Positions 32,046 to 40,566 of a stretch of 49,515 bases of DNA are shown here, piece by piece. The notes under the pieces are model-generated. The model ran no database searches, was not told where the DNA came from, and worked only from the letters and a program-made list of their open reading frames with translations. The DNA comes from Chloroflexota bacterium. Lineage in GTDB: Bacteria > Chloroflexota > UBA6077 > CF-72. The translations under genes and the position numbers were made by a program. Every line of letters starts with the position of its first letter. The stretch's first letter is position 1. The stretch is taken from the NCBI GenBank assembly GCA_019247515.1, contig JAFAOS010000021.1:1-49515 (forward strand), read 5' to 3'.

Positions 32046-34952
32046 ATGTCGATATCTTTTGGAGACCTGCTTCGCCAGCACCGCCACGCGGTCGGACTCA
32101 CGCAGGAAGAACTCGCCGAGCGCGCCGGTATCAGCGCGCGGACCATCGGCGACATCGAGCGAGGCGTCAGCCACGCACCGCAGCGCCACACGGTGCGACT
32201 GCTCAGCGACGCGCTCGGACTGGCCAGCCAGGCTCGATCGACATTCGAGGAAACCGCGCGTCACCACGCTCTGCCGGCGCCGGCCACGCGTGCAGCCGAG
32301 CTCGATTCGCCAGCTCGCCTGATCGGACGCACACCGGAGGTGGCGCTGATCGAGCGGCACCTCAGCCGAGCCGGCGGACCGCTTCTGGTGTTTGGTGGCG
32401 AACCGGGTCTGGGCAAGACACGCCTTCTCGCCGAAGCGGCTCACCGCGCGATCAGCCACGGGTGGTGCGTCCTGGAAGGCGGCTGTCAGCGACGCAGCGG
32501 ACAGGAGCCATTTGCACCACTGGTCGGGGCTATTGCGAGATTCGTCGGCGGTCGCGAACGTGAGGCACTGCGGTCGGACCTGCAAGGGTGCGCCTGGCTC
32601 GTGCGCCTTTTGCCGGAGTTGACGGACGAGATTGGCGAGCAGCTGCCGTCTCTGACGGTGCCCGCGGACCAGGAACGTCGGCTGATGTTTCAGGCCGTGC
32701 GACGCCTGCTGAACAACGTCGCGGCCAGGGACGCGCCCGAAACTGGCGTGCTGCTGGTGCTGGACGATCTCCAGTGGGCCGGCAGCGATGCGATCGAGCT
32801 GCTGACCGCGTTAGTGAGGTCCGGCCACACCGGACGTCAGGGCGGCCAACGCACACTGATCGTGATCGGCGCGTACCGCGACAACGAGGTGCAGCCGTCG
32901 GACGTCCTCGGCGTGGCCCTGGCCGATTGGGCGCATGCGGGGCTGGTGGAGCACCGCACGCTGCCTCCGCTAACTGCTGACGAATGCGGCGAGTTGTTCG
33001 AGTCGCTCCAGGGCGCACTCGGGTCCGCCGCACTCGCGGACCGCCACGATCCGGTGATGCGCGAACGCGTGCTCGAGCGGGCCAGCGGCGTGCCATTCTT
33101 TGTCGTCAGCTACGCACATGCCTTGCGGGACGGCAGCGCCGCCGAGCGCGCGGTGCCATGGGACATCGCGCAAGGCATCCGCCAGCGCGTCGCGGCTCTA
33201 TCGGATTCGGCGCGCGCGTTGCTGGCGCCGGCCGCCGTTATCGGCCGTGAGTTTCAGTTGGCTGTGCTCGTATCGGTCGCCGAGAAGACCGAAGACGAGG
33301 TCATCGACGGATTGGATGCAGGCTGTCAGTCGCGTCTGCTCGTCGATACCGGGGGTCGCTTCCAGTTCGCGCATGACCTCGTTCGCGAGGTGGTCGAGGC
33401 CGACCTCGGCTCGACACGCCGCGCGGCCCTGCATCGACGCGCCGCGGCCGTTCTCGAGGCACTCCACGCCGAAAACCTGGCGGACCAGTACGAGACTTTG
33501 GCGGATCATTGGCAGCGAGGCGGAGTGTGGGAACAGGCCCTCGAGTATCTCGTGCTCGCAGGCGACAAGGCGGTCCGCGCCGGCGCGATTGGTGAGGCGC
33601 TGAAGCACTACGACGAAGCCCTGACAGTCTGCGCGCGGTTGGGCGTGTCCGCGCGCGCCGCTGCCGTGGACGTGGCCAACAAGCGCGGCTTCGTCTGCTA
33701 TGACGCCGGCGAATTCGCCGCCGCGGCGGCCGATTTCGGTCGGATGCGCGATGCCGCGGCGCAGCTCGACGAGCGGCGCCTCGAGGCATTGGCTCTCGCG
33801 CAACTCGGGATGGCCGACTACTACGACCACCGGTTTGAGGCGGCAGAGGAAGCGCTTCGTGATGCGCTGTCGACCGGCGAGTCCTTCGAAGACGTGCGGC
33901 TCTTCGCGAGTGTCCAACTCAACTCGCTGTACATGGTCATCGGTCGACACTCGGATGCCGCACCTTTGTTCCGTGTCGCCGAGGCGCTCGCGCCGGTCGT
34001 CGACGATCCGCTCAGCCGCTCGTGGTGGGGCATCTGTGGCAGCGAGGTGCTGCATTGGAGCGGTCGATACGCCGATGCGCTGGCGCATCTCGCGCGGTGG
34101 CAGTCATCCGTGGACGCCAGCAAGCAACTGGTGACGCTGCTGTGGACCAAATGGGAAACCGCGCTGGCCTGTGGCGGTGCGGGCGAGTATGGCCGGGCGC
34201 TCGCCCTGCTCGACGAGGTCGTCGCGACGTGCCGCGCCACGGGCGAGAGCTTTATCCAGGCACGCGCGCTGAATACTGCTGGATGGATTCACGGGGAGCT
34301 GTACGACCACCTTGGAGCGCTCGACCTGAACGGGCAGAGCGTAGAGCTGGCGGCTGGCATTGAGACGGCCGACACAGAGATCACCAGTAATGCTCGCCTC
34401 AATCTGGGCGACAGCCTGCTGGCGATGGGTCGTGTCGGCGAGGCGGACGAACAGTACCGAGCGGTGGAGCGCGTCGTGCGCAATCCGCGCCCGCAGGACC
34501 GCTGGATGCTGTGGCGCTACGCGCAACACCTGTTCCACAGCGTCGGGGAGCTGTGCCTCGCGCGCGGCAACGTCGATTCCGCGCTGGCCTATGCCGGCGA
34601 ATGCCTGCGCTCGGCCGAGACGAGCTGGAGCGTGAAGAACGTCGTCAAGTCCAGGCGACTGTGCGGCCAGGCGCTGCTTATGCAAGGCGACCTGCCCACG
34701 GCCGACGCGGAGCTGACGCTGGCAATCGACACGGCGCGGCAACTCGGCAATCCGCCGCAGCTCTGGAAAACATTGACAGTTGTCGGCGACCTGCGGGCCG
34801 TTCAAGGCCGGCCCGCGGATGCGCGACGCGCGTACCGCGAGGCTGTCCAGATCGTCAAGGACGTCGCCGCCGAACTGGCGGACGACCGCTTGAGGCAGAC
34901 GCTTCTCAACTCAGCGCAGGTCCAGCAAATGGTGGAACGCGCGGCTGGTTGA
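32046..34952 (+). CDS. XRE-type HTH / AAA ATPase / TPR regulator
   Basis: A 968-residue regulator. Residues about 5-55 form an XRE helix-turn-helix (GLTQEELAERAGISARTIGD). After a short linker comes an AAA_16-type ATPase (LIGRTPEVALIERHL; P-loop FGGEPGLGKTRLL; Walker B LLVLDDLQWAGSDAIELL; IGAYRDNEV). The C-terminal half is helical with TPR-like repeats (EALKHYDEALTVCARLG, RALALLDEVVATCRATGE, ALAYAGECLRSAE). The DNA-binding domain is at the N-terminus, the reverse of LuxR/MalT proteins. It probably switches on a ligand or protein signal. ATG 32046 begins the helix-turn-helix domain and leaves a free intergenic gap to the divergent methyltransferase, its most likely target. Confidence 0.88.
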   Translation: MSISFGDLLRQHRHAVGLTQEELAERAGISARTIGDIERGVSHAPQRHTVRLLSDALGLASQARSTFEETARHHALPAPATRAAELDSPARLIGRTPEVALIERHLSRAGGPLLVFGGEPGLGKTRLLAEAAHRAISHGWCVLEGGCQRRSGQEPFAPLVGAIARFVGGREREALRSDLQGCAWLVRLLPELTDEIGEQLPSLTVPADQERRLMFQAVRRLLNNVAARDAPETGVLLVLDDLQWAGSDAIELLTALVRSGHTGRQGGQRTLIVIGAYRDNEVQPSDVLGVALADWAHAGLVEHRTLPPLTADECGELFESLQGALGSAALADRHDPVMRERVLERASGVPFFVVSYAHALRDGSAAERAVPWDIAQGIRQRVAALSDSARALLAPAAVIGREFQLAVLVSVAEKTEDEVIDGLDAGCQSRLLVDTGGRFQFAHDLVREVVEADLGSTRRAALHRRAAAVLEALHAENLADQYETLADHWQRGGVWEQALEYLVLAGDKAVRAGAIGEALKHYDEALTVCARLGVSARAAAVDVANKRGFVCYDAGEFAAAAADFGRMRDAAAQLDERRLEALALAQLGMADYYDHRFEAAEEALRDALSTGESFEDVRLFASVQLNSLYMVIGRHSDAAPLFRVAEALAPVVDDPLSRSWWGICGSEVLHWSGRYADALAHLARWQSSVDASKQLVTLLWTKWETALACGGAGEYGRALALLDEVVATCRATGESFIQARALNTAGWIHGELYDHLGALDLNGQSVELAAGIETADTEITSNARLNLGDSLLAMGRVGEADEQYRAVERVVRNPRPQDRWMLWRYAQHLFHSVGELCLARGNVDSALAYAGECLRSAETSWSVKNVVKSRRLCGQALLMQGDLPTADAELTLAIDTARQLGNPPQLWKTLTVVGDLRAVQGRPADARRAYREAVQIVKDVAAELADDRLRQTLLNSAQVQQMVERAAG

Positions 34953-35013
34953 CTGTCTGTCACTCCGGATGCGATTGAGAGGGAATCAGACGAGAGCGTG
35001 CTGAAGCGATCCT

Positions 35014-35053
35014 CGGACCGCTGGAGCGGTTGTTTCGCGAAGTTGTTGGTCCG
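35014..35053 (+). terminator. Possible terminator of the XRE-AAA regulator gene
   Basis: CGGACC (35014-35019) pairs with GGTCCG (35048-35053), with an inner ACCGC/GCGGT pair near 35017-35030, followed by TCTTCTCTGTTT. The stem is short and the loop long, so support is modest. Confidence 0.35.
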
Positions 35054-35064
35054 TCTTCTCTGTT

Positions 35065-35490
35065 TCAGAACGACTGAGGCGGGAAGCGATAATTCAGGGC
35101 CGCGGTGGCAATCTCGGGCGGAATGCGCTCGTGCACGATAATTCGCGCATCCGCGCACCTGATTGCCTGCTCCAGACGCGTGGTCCACGCGTGTTCGATG
35201 ACCATCAGGATGGCCGAGGCGTCGGGTGAAACGCGTTCGGCAATTCTGGCGATGTCTCGAACCGACAGCAGTCCACGGACCTCGTCGACCGCGTCGTAGG
35301 CGGCCAGCTCGTGCTCCTGCAACTCCGCGAGCTCGTAGCTATCGACCCTGCCCATCGCATCCTTGTGAATGAATGTCACGTCAATAATGCGCAGCGTGCC
35401 GTTGTCGACCGCCGACGTGAGGGTGAGGATGATCTCGCTTTTCAGCCTGTCGCCCGGGCATTCGACGACCAGGATCTCAAGTGGACCCAT
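35065..35490 (-). CDS. DUF6325-family protein
   Basis: A 141-residue protein matching the DUF6325 pattern as I know it: MGPLEILVVECPGDRLKSEI, VDNGTLRIIDVTFIHKDAMG, YELAELQEHELAAYD, LLSVRDIARIAERV and ILMVIEHAWTTRLEQAIR. No enzymatic function is known. No signal peptide or membrane span. ATG 35490 preceded by AGGAAG is preferred to the GTG directly before it. It converges on the regulator gene and is divergent from the cyd operon. Confidence 0.75.
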   Translation of the reverse strand: MGPLEILVVECPGDRLKSEIILTLTSAVDNGTLRIIDVTFIHKDAMGRVDSYELAELQEHELAAYDAVDEVRGLLSVRDIARIAERVSPDASAILMVIEHAWTTRLEQAIRCADARIIVHERIPPEIATAALNYRFPPQSF

Positions 35491-35868
35491 CACCTGCTTC
35501 CTGGCCCGCGTAACACCGCGGATGGTTCACATTCGCATCGTCGTGGCCGGACTCGGGACCGTCACCGATGACCGGAGTGCCCGAACGCAGCGGACTGGCA
35601 ATGGCTCGAGCGCGGCGTTTTTCGGCCGCCACTTGCCCGGGCTGACCGTCAGGTTCCAAGGTGTTGGACCCCACGGGTTGAAGCGGGCGCGTTCCCAACA
35701 AGTCGGGGCCACGCCGTGGAAACAAATACCTGAACATGGTCAGCCACCGAGCGGACAGAAATGGCCAGGTCGACCCGATCGACCGGTTGCCCGAGGCGGT
35801 GTGGCTGATTGTCGTGTCGCCATGGTGACCCCCCATGTGGACGACGGGCTGCACATGCAGGGCATGGC
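35491..35868. other. Intergenic between DUF6325 and the cyd operon
   Basis: No gene with recognisable similarity is present; a 213-codon forward frame through here has no family resemblance. The segment ends in the diverged repeat described next. Confidence 0.45.
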
Positions 35869-36007
35869 AACACCGCTGCTTCAGGCTATCTCTTCGAGGG
35901 ACGCCTGGCATCAGGGGAACTACCTATCCTGGGTCCCTCGGCGTAACTGCTGCACGTCGCATCCGGGGAAACACCTACGGCAGCTGATGCGACACGGCTC
36001 GCGATGC
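35869..36007. repeat. Diverged interspersed repeat, copy A
   Basis: Aligns with 47929-48062 on the same strand over about 135 bp, sharing CGCTGCTT, GCTATC, GGACTACCTA-type blocks and ATCCGGGGAAA. Within it a half-site GCATC(A/C)GGGGAA..ACCTA occurs twice, at 35908-35926 and 35959-35977, 51 bp apart. It lies 139-277 bp upstream of the cydA start and could be a regulatory region or a decayed mobile unit. Confidence 0.55.
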
Positions 36008-36145
36008 TGATCGCGTGTGCGACTGGATCCTCGGCGGCCCACAAGTTTCAGGGAGTGCACCGATGTCGCGGTCGGCATCCCCGCGCTAGGCTTCGAGAAG
36101 CGAACGGAGCTTTGGGACGAATGACACGTACCAGCGTAGCTGTCA

Positions 36146-37564
36146 ATGACTGCTGATCCTGCCGAGCTGTTAGCCGCTCGCACGCTGATGGCGTTCACGC
36201 TCGGCTCACACATCATCCTGGTGCCGCTGGGCGTTGCTTTTCCGTTCCTGGTGTTGATCGCGAACTTCATCGGGTTGAAGAAGAAGGACCCGGTCGCTCT
36301 GCAGCTCGCGCAGCGCTGGTCGCAGGTCATGGCCGTCCTGTTTGCCGTCGGCGCCGTGTCGGGCACCGTGTTGTCGTTCGAAATGGGGCTGCTGTGGCCG
36401 GGGCTGACCGGCATCTACGGCGACGTCTTCGGCCTGCCCATCAGCATGGAGGGCATCTTCTTCTTCCTGGAAGCCATTTTCATCACCATCTACATCTACG
36501 GGTGGAAGCGCCTCTCGCCGTGGGCCCACTTCTGGTCCGGCGCCGCCTTGCCGATCGTCGCCCTCGGCGGGGTGTTCTCGATCGTCTCGGCCAATGGCTG
36601 GATGAACGCCCCGTCCGGCTTTACGCTCGGGCCGGACGGCCGTCCCACCAACGTCGACCCGATCGCCGCCATCTTCAATCAGGCCATGGCGTACGAGATT
36701 CCGCACATGCTGGCGGCGGCATACATGACCGCCGGTTTTCTCGTTGCCGGCGTCTTCGCGGTCGCGCAACTGAAGGGTCACTGGGATCGCTACCAGCGCC
36801 TGGCTTTCGCGATCCCATTCACCCTCGCGGCGATCGTCGCGCCACTCCAGATGATGATCGGCGACACCGTGGCACGCACCGTCTACCAGGAGATGCCAAT
36901 CAAGTTCGCCGCGATCGAGATTGTTTGGAACACGGGGTCGGACGAGCCGGAGGTCCTTCTGGGACGGCTCAACCAGGACACGGGAGTTATCGAGGGTGGC
37001 CTGCCCATCCCAGGCCTGGCGTCGTGGCTGTCGGGGTTCAGTACCAGCACGGTGATCACCGGACTGGACACCGTTCAGCGCTCCGACCAGCCCCCGGCCA
37101 ACATCGTTCACTGGGCGTGGGACGGGATGATCTTTGGCGGCACGGGCCTCGCACTGCTGGCGGTGTGGTTCATCCTGTACTGGCTTTTCCGCCGCCGTCT
37201 GCCCGGCACGCCATGGTTTTACCGCTGCGCCGCGGTGGCGGGTCTCGTTTCGGTCTTCTGTATCGAGTGCGGCTGGACGGTGACCGAGGTCGGCCGTCAG
37301 CCCTGGATCGTCTACAACTTCCTGCGCACCGCCGACGCGGTGACCACCGCCGGCATGGTTCGCCCGTTCTTCGCCGTCGTCATTGTCGTCTACGCGCTCA
37401 TCGCGACCGCAAGCGTGCTCACGCTGCGCAGCATGTCCAGGCGGTGGGCGGCAGGCCACACGCTCGAGTCCGGCGTGCCCGTGCCCTACGGCCCACCCGA
37501 TGTGAACGGCAGGGTTGCGCAGGCACAGGTGGCCGCGACCTCTGGCAGCCTGGAGGAACCATGA
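36146..37564 (+). CDS. cydA: Cytochrome bd-type quinol oxidase subunit I
   Basis: A 472-residue membrane subunit that carries the haems of the bd oxidase and reduces oxygen with quinol. Landmarks: His22 in GSHIILVPLG, the SFEMGLLWPG and GLPISMEGIFFFLEAIF helices with their conserved glutamates, His187 in AYEIPHMLAAAY, and the VTEVGRQPWIVYNFLRT signature. The quinol-binding loop is short, as in cyanide-insensitive (CIO) oxidases rather than the long-loop Escherichia coli type. The ribosome site before ATG 36146 is weak. Its stop overlaps the cydB start as ATGA. No cydX-like small gene or cydDC was seen. Confidence 0.95.
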   Translation: MTADPAELLAARTLMAFTLGSHIILVPLGVAFPFLVLIANFIGLKKKDPVALQLAQRWSQVMAVLFAVGAVSGTVLSFEMGLLWPGLTGIYGDVFGLPISMEGIFFFLEAIFITIYIYGWKRLSPWAHFWSGAALPIVALGGVFSIVSANGWMNAPSGFTLGPDGRPTNVDPIAAIFNQAMAYEIPHMLAAAYMTAGFLVAGVFAVAQLKGHWDRYQRLAFAIPFTLAAIVAPLQMMIGDTVARTVYQEMPIKFAAIEIVWNTGSDEPEVLLGRLNQDTGVIEGGLPIPGLASWLSGFSTSTVITGLDTVQRSDQPPANIVHWAWDGMIFGGTGLALLAVWFILYWLFRRRLPGTPWFYRCAAVAGLVSVFCIECGWTVTEVGRQPWIVYNFLRTADAVTTAGMVRPFFAVVIVVYALIATASVLTLRSMSRRWAAGHTLESGVPVPYGPPDVNGRVAQAQVAATSGSLEEP

Positions 37565-38583
37565 CCCTGGCAGATCTGGTCGCGGTCGTGCTTTTGCTCG
37601 CCGTGACGGCGTATGCCGTGCTCGGCGGAGCGGACTTCGGCGCCGGCTTCTGGGACCTGCTCGCGGGTGGCTCACGCGCCGGGGCCGCGCCGCGCGAACT
37701 GATCAATCGCGCGGTGGCGCCGGTCTGGGAGGTCAACCACGTGTGGCTGATCTTCTGCATCGTCGTGTTGTGGACCGCTTTTCCGCCGGCGTTCGGCTCG
37801 ATCATGACGACGCTGTCGATCCCCATTGGACTGGCGCTGCTGGGCATTGTGCTGCGCGGATCCGGTTTCGCGTTTCGTCACGAGGCGGAGCGTCTTTCGG
37901 GCCAACGTGCGCTTGGCGCGGTGTTCGCGATCTCGTCCGTCCTGACGCCCTTCTTCTTTGGGGCAGCCATCGGCGGGCTTATCTCCGGTCGCGTGCCGAT
38001 CGGCAACGCGGCAGGCAATCCCATTTCCAGTTGGGTGAACCCGACATCGCTGATCGTCGGTCTGCTGGCGGTGGCGGTGTCCGCGTATCTGGCGGCGGTA
38101 TTCCTCGTGACTGACGCTCACCGCGTGAGCGACGACGACATGGAGAGGTATTTCCGTTACCGGGCCATTGCCGCCGCGGTGTGCGCCGGCGCCGTCGCGG
38201 CGGCTGGTGTGCTGGTCCTGCGCGCCGACGCGCCGTTCATGTTTGAGGGCCTGGCGCAGCGGGGTTGGGTGCTCATGCTGCTCTCAGCAGTCTGTGGCGT
38301 GGCGGCTCTGCGGTTGTTGAGACGAAACGCGCGACGCGCCACTCGCCTCCTTGCGGCACTGGCCGTGGCGAGCATCGTCTGGGGCTGGGGCGTGGCGCAA
38401 TATCCCTACCTCCTGCCCGAATCGTTGACGATCTCGGCCGCGGCCGGCGCGCCGGCGACGCTCGGGTGGCTGGTCGTGGTCGTCGTCGGCGCGGTCCTGC
38501 TGGTGGTCCCCTCGCTCATTCTCGTATTCCGCCTCGACCAACAGAGTCGACTCGAAGCCAATGCATTGGAGATTCATACATGA
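37561..38583 (+). CDS. cydB: Cytochrome bd-type quinol oxidase subunit II
   Basis: A 340-residue, eight- to nine-span membrane subunit of the bd oxidase. The N-terminus AYAVLGGADFGAGFWDLLAGG and APVWEVNHVWLIFCIVVLW are hallmarks of CydB; FPPAFGSIMTTLSIP, LRGSGFAFRHEA and WGWGVAQYPYLLPESL follow in family order. ATG 37561 overlaps the cydA stop, and its own stop overlaps the ndh start, both as ATGA, so all three proteins are translated in a coupled way. Confidence 0.95.
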   Translation: MTLADLVAVVLLLAVTAYAVLGGADFGAGFWDLLAGGSRAGAAPRELINRAVAPVWEVNHVWLIFCIVVLWTAFPPAFGSIMTTLSIPIGLALLGIVLRGSGFAFRHEAERLSGQRALGAVFAISSVLTPFFFGAAIGGLISGRVPIGNAAGNPISSWVNPTSLIVGLLAVAVSAYLAAVFLVTDAHRVSDDDMERYFRYRAIAAAVCAGAVAAAGVLVLRADAPFMFEGLAQRGWVLMLLSAVCGVAALRLLRRNARRATRLLAALAVASIVWGWGVAQYPYLLPESLTISAAAGAPATLGWLVVVVVGAVLLVVPSLILVFRLDQQSRLEANALEIHT

Positions 38584-39920
38584 GCCAGAACGGGTCACAC
38601 GCCATCACCAGACGCGCGCCGCACGTGGTCATCGTGGGCGGAGGCTTCGGCGGTGTCGCGGCCGCCCAGGCGCTGAAGAACGCCCCTGTCCGTGTCACGC
38701 TGGTCGATCGCACGAACTATCACCTGTTCCAACCACTGCTCTATCAGGTGGCAACTGGCGTTCTCGAGCCGGGCACGATCACGACCCCCATCCGCTCGCT
38801 CTTCCGCAGCCAGAGGAACGTCGACGTGCTCATGGCCGAAGTCACCGGTGTCGACAAAGACCGACGGCTGGTCGAAATGACGGGCAGGCAGCCGATCCCC
38901 TACGACTACCTGATCCTGGCCACGGGGGTCCAGGGCAGTTACTTCGGGCATGACGAGTGGGCGCCGCTCGCGCCGAGCATGAAAACGCTGGCTGACGCAG
39001 AATTCTTGCGGCGGCGGATCATCGGCGCTCTCGAACAGGCCGACCAGGAAACCGACCCGCAACTCCGCGAACAGTTCATGACGTTCGTGCTGGTGGGAGC
39101 CGGGCCGACTGGCTGCGAGCTCGCCGGTGAGTTGGCCCAGCACTTTCACCGCGTGCCCGCCGAATACCGCCACATCGATCCGCGCCAGGCCCGCATTATC
39201 CTGGTCGAAGCCGGCCCACGCGCGCTGGCGACCTTCTCGGAGGAGCTCGCCCGGGGAGCAGTCAACAAGCTGCGCAGCCTGGGTGTCGACGTCCGTCTCG
39301 GCAAGGCAGTCGAGCTGGTCGACGAAGAAGGCGTGGTCATTGCAGGTGAGCGGGTTCGGAGCCGTACGGTGCTCTGGACCGCTGGCGTGTCGGCCTCGCC
39401 GGCGGGCCGCTGGCTGGGCGTCGAGACCGACCGCGCCGGGCGAGCGGTCGTCGGTCCGGATCTGTCCATTACCGACCATCCGGAGATCTTCGTCGTCGGA
39501 GATACGGCGCACATCCAGAACAACGGCAAGCTCCTGCCCGGGGTGGCGCAGGTCGCGCTGCAGAGTGGCAAGCACGCCGCGCACACCATTCGCGCTCGCG
39601 TCTTGCGCCAGCCTGCACCAGGCGCCTTCAGCTACTTCGACAAAGGCAACATGGCCACGATTTCGATGGGCTACGCGATCATGGAGAAGGACAAGCTGAA
39701 GATGGCTGGACCGCTCGGCAAGACGGGTTGGGCGTTCATCCACGTCCTGTACCTGGGACGTGCCGAAGGTCAGCTCATGCTCTGCATGCAGTGGCTGTTT
39801 GGAGCCATGTTCGGGAAGCTCAGTTCCCGCTACATCGATACCCCGGCATTTGAATCGACCGTGCGCTCGTCGGCTCCAGTTGCTGGCGTGCGCCCGGCGG
39901 CGGACCAGCCAGCGAGCTAG
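38580..39920 (+). CDS. ndh: Type II NADH dehydrogenase
   Basis: A 446-residue single-subunit flavoprotein that passes electrons from NADH to quinone without pumping protons. FAD motif VVIVGGGFGGVAAAQAL is at residues 16-32; PLLYQVATG follows; the NADH motif is FVLVGAGPTGCELAGELA; ILVEAGPRAL and VVGDTAHI fit the second FAD contact. The C-terminal 60 residues (KTGWAFIHVLYLGRAEG and following) are the membrane-binding helices of the family. The ATGA overlap with cydB makes a compact NADH-to-oxygen module: ndh reduces quinone, cydAB re-oxidises it. Confidence 0.95.
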   Translation: MSQNGSHAITRRAPHVVIVGGGFGGVAAAQALKNAPVRVTLVDRTNYHLFQPLLYQVATGVLEPGTITTPIRSLFRSQRNVDVLMAEVTGVDKDRRLVEMTGRQPIPYDYLILATGVQGSYFGHDEWAPLAPSMKTLADAEFLRRRIIGALEQADQETDPQLREQFMTFVLVGAGPTGCELAGELAQHFHRVPAEYRHIDPRQARIILVEAGPRALATFSEELARGAVNKLRSLGVDVRLGKAVELVDEEGVVIAGERVRSRTVLWTAGVSASPAGRWLGVETDRAGRAVVGPDLSITDHPEIFVVGDTAHIQNNGKLLPGVAQVALQSGKHAAHTIRARVLRQPAPGAFSYFDKGNMATISMGYAIMEKDKLKMAGPLGKTGWAFIHVLYLGRAEGQLMLCMQWLFGAMFGKLSSRYIDTPAFESTVRSSAPVAGVRPAADQPAS

Positions 39921-39941
39921 CAGGAGTACACCCGCGAGCAC

Positions 39942-40044
39942 CGAGCGACAACGCGTCGATACCTTCGGCAAGCTGGAAAACGGCCTGCGCCAGGCCAGCA
40001 ACTGGTACGTGCGGGGCCCGTACCTCAGTGAACGCCAATGGGGC
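39942..40044 (+). pseudogene. N-terminal remnant of a GH63-type glucosidase
   Basis: A short frame reads VDTFGKLENGLRQASNWYV then RGPYLSERQWG, matching the start of a family of large glucosidase/mannosylglycerate-hydrolase-like proteins (..W.RWGPYLSERQWGTVREDYS). Similarity stops exactly after QWG; no start codon and no catalytic domain follow. The rest of the gap to 40317 has no recognisable content. Confidence 0.6.
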
Positions 40045-40317
40045 GCGACGCCTTGGCGTCGGGGCCGCGCCGTGTGTCAGCGCGCCGACGGCGGCAGTCA
40101 GATACGCAGCGCGTCGAAGAGTATCACCAATCTGTCTGCGCCACCGGCGGCGCGCCAGGCGGAAGCGCCACTGCCAGGTACGTCCAGGATACGTATTTAC
40201 CCGGATGGCGAGCGCGTTGCACCAGCGCACACTGGGTTCGACGTCAAATGTAAGGACGTCACGTACATGCCTGGTTGGACCATTGGTCGCCCAGAGGCTC
40301 GCGGAGGACTGGATCAG

Positions 40318-40509
40318 ATGTTTCGACGAGAAATGCGGAGAGAAGAGCGACGCGATGTCGTCGAGGTTGCAGCCGTAGGCGAAGCGGTACATGCACACAA
40401 TAGGGAACGCGAGGAACAGACGGAGGTCGTGGAGGCCCAACAGTCGCAGGAAGGCATCCTGTCCGAGGACGAGTTCGCGGCTGAAAAAAAGAAGATTCTG
40501 GGGCTCTAG
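40318..40509 (+). CDS. Small SHOCT-domain protein
   Basis: A 63-residue protein. The N-terminal part MFRREMRREERRDVVEVAA then VGEAVHAHNRER is a charged pattern seen in small SHOCT proteins. The C-terminus QEGILSEDEFAAEKKKILGL is a short C-terminal (SHOCT) helix pair. GGAGG lies about ten bases before ATG 40318. The middle linker is shorter than in most relatives. Function of such proteins is not established; SHOCT helices mediate oligomerisation. It is 57 bp upstream of the GMC gene, just as a slipin remnant precedes the other GMC copy. Confidence 0.7.
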   Translation: MFRREMRREERRDVVEVAAVGEAVHAHNREREEQTEVVEAQQSQEGILSEDEFAAEKKKILGL

Positions 40510-40566
40510 TCTCGCCTGCAACAGGTCGCGCATTGCGAACCTCCGCGCTTTTGAAGGAGTCTCCTC

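Noticed and set aside
36206..37675. A 489-codon minus-strand frame across cydA
   Set aside because: Antisense to cydA, with Arg/His/Gly-rich shadow composition and no domain.
38595..40001. A 468-codon minus-strand frame across ndh
   Set aside because: Shadow of ndh; no motif, and the sense strand is a certain NDH-2.
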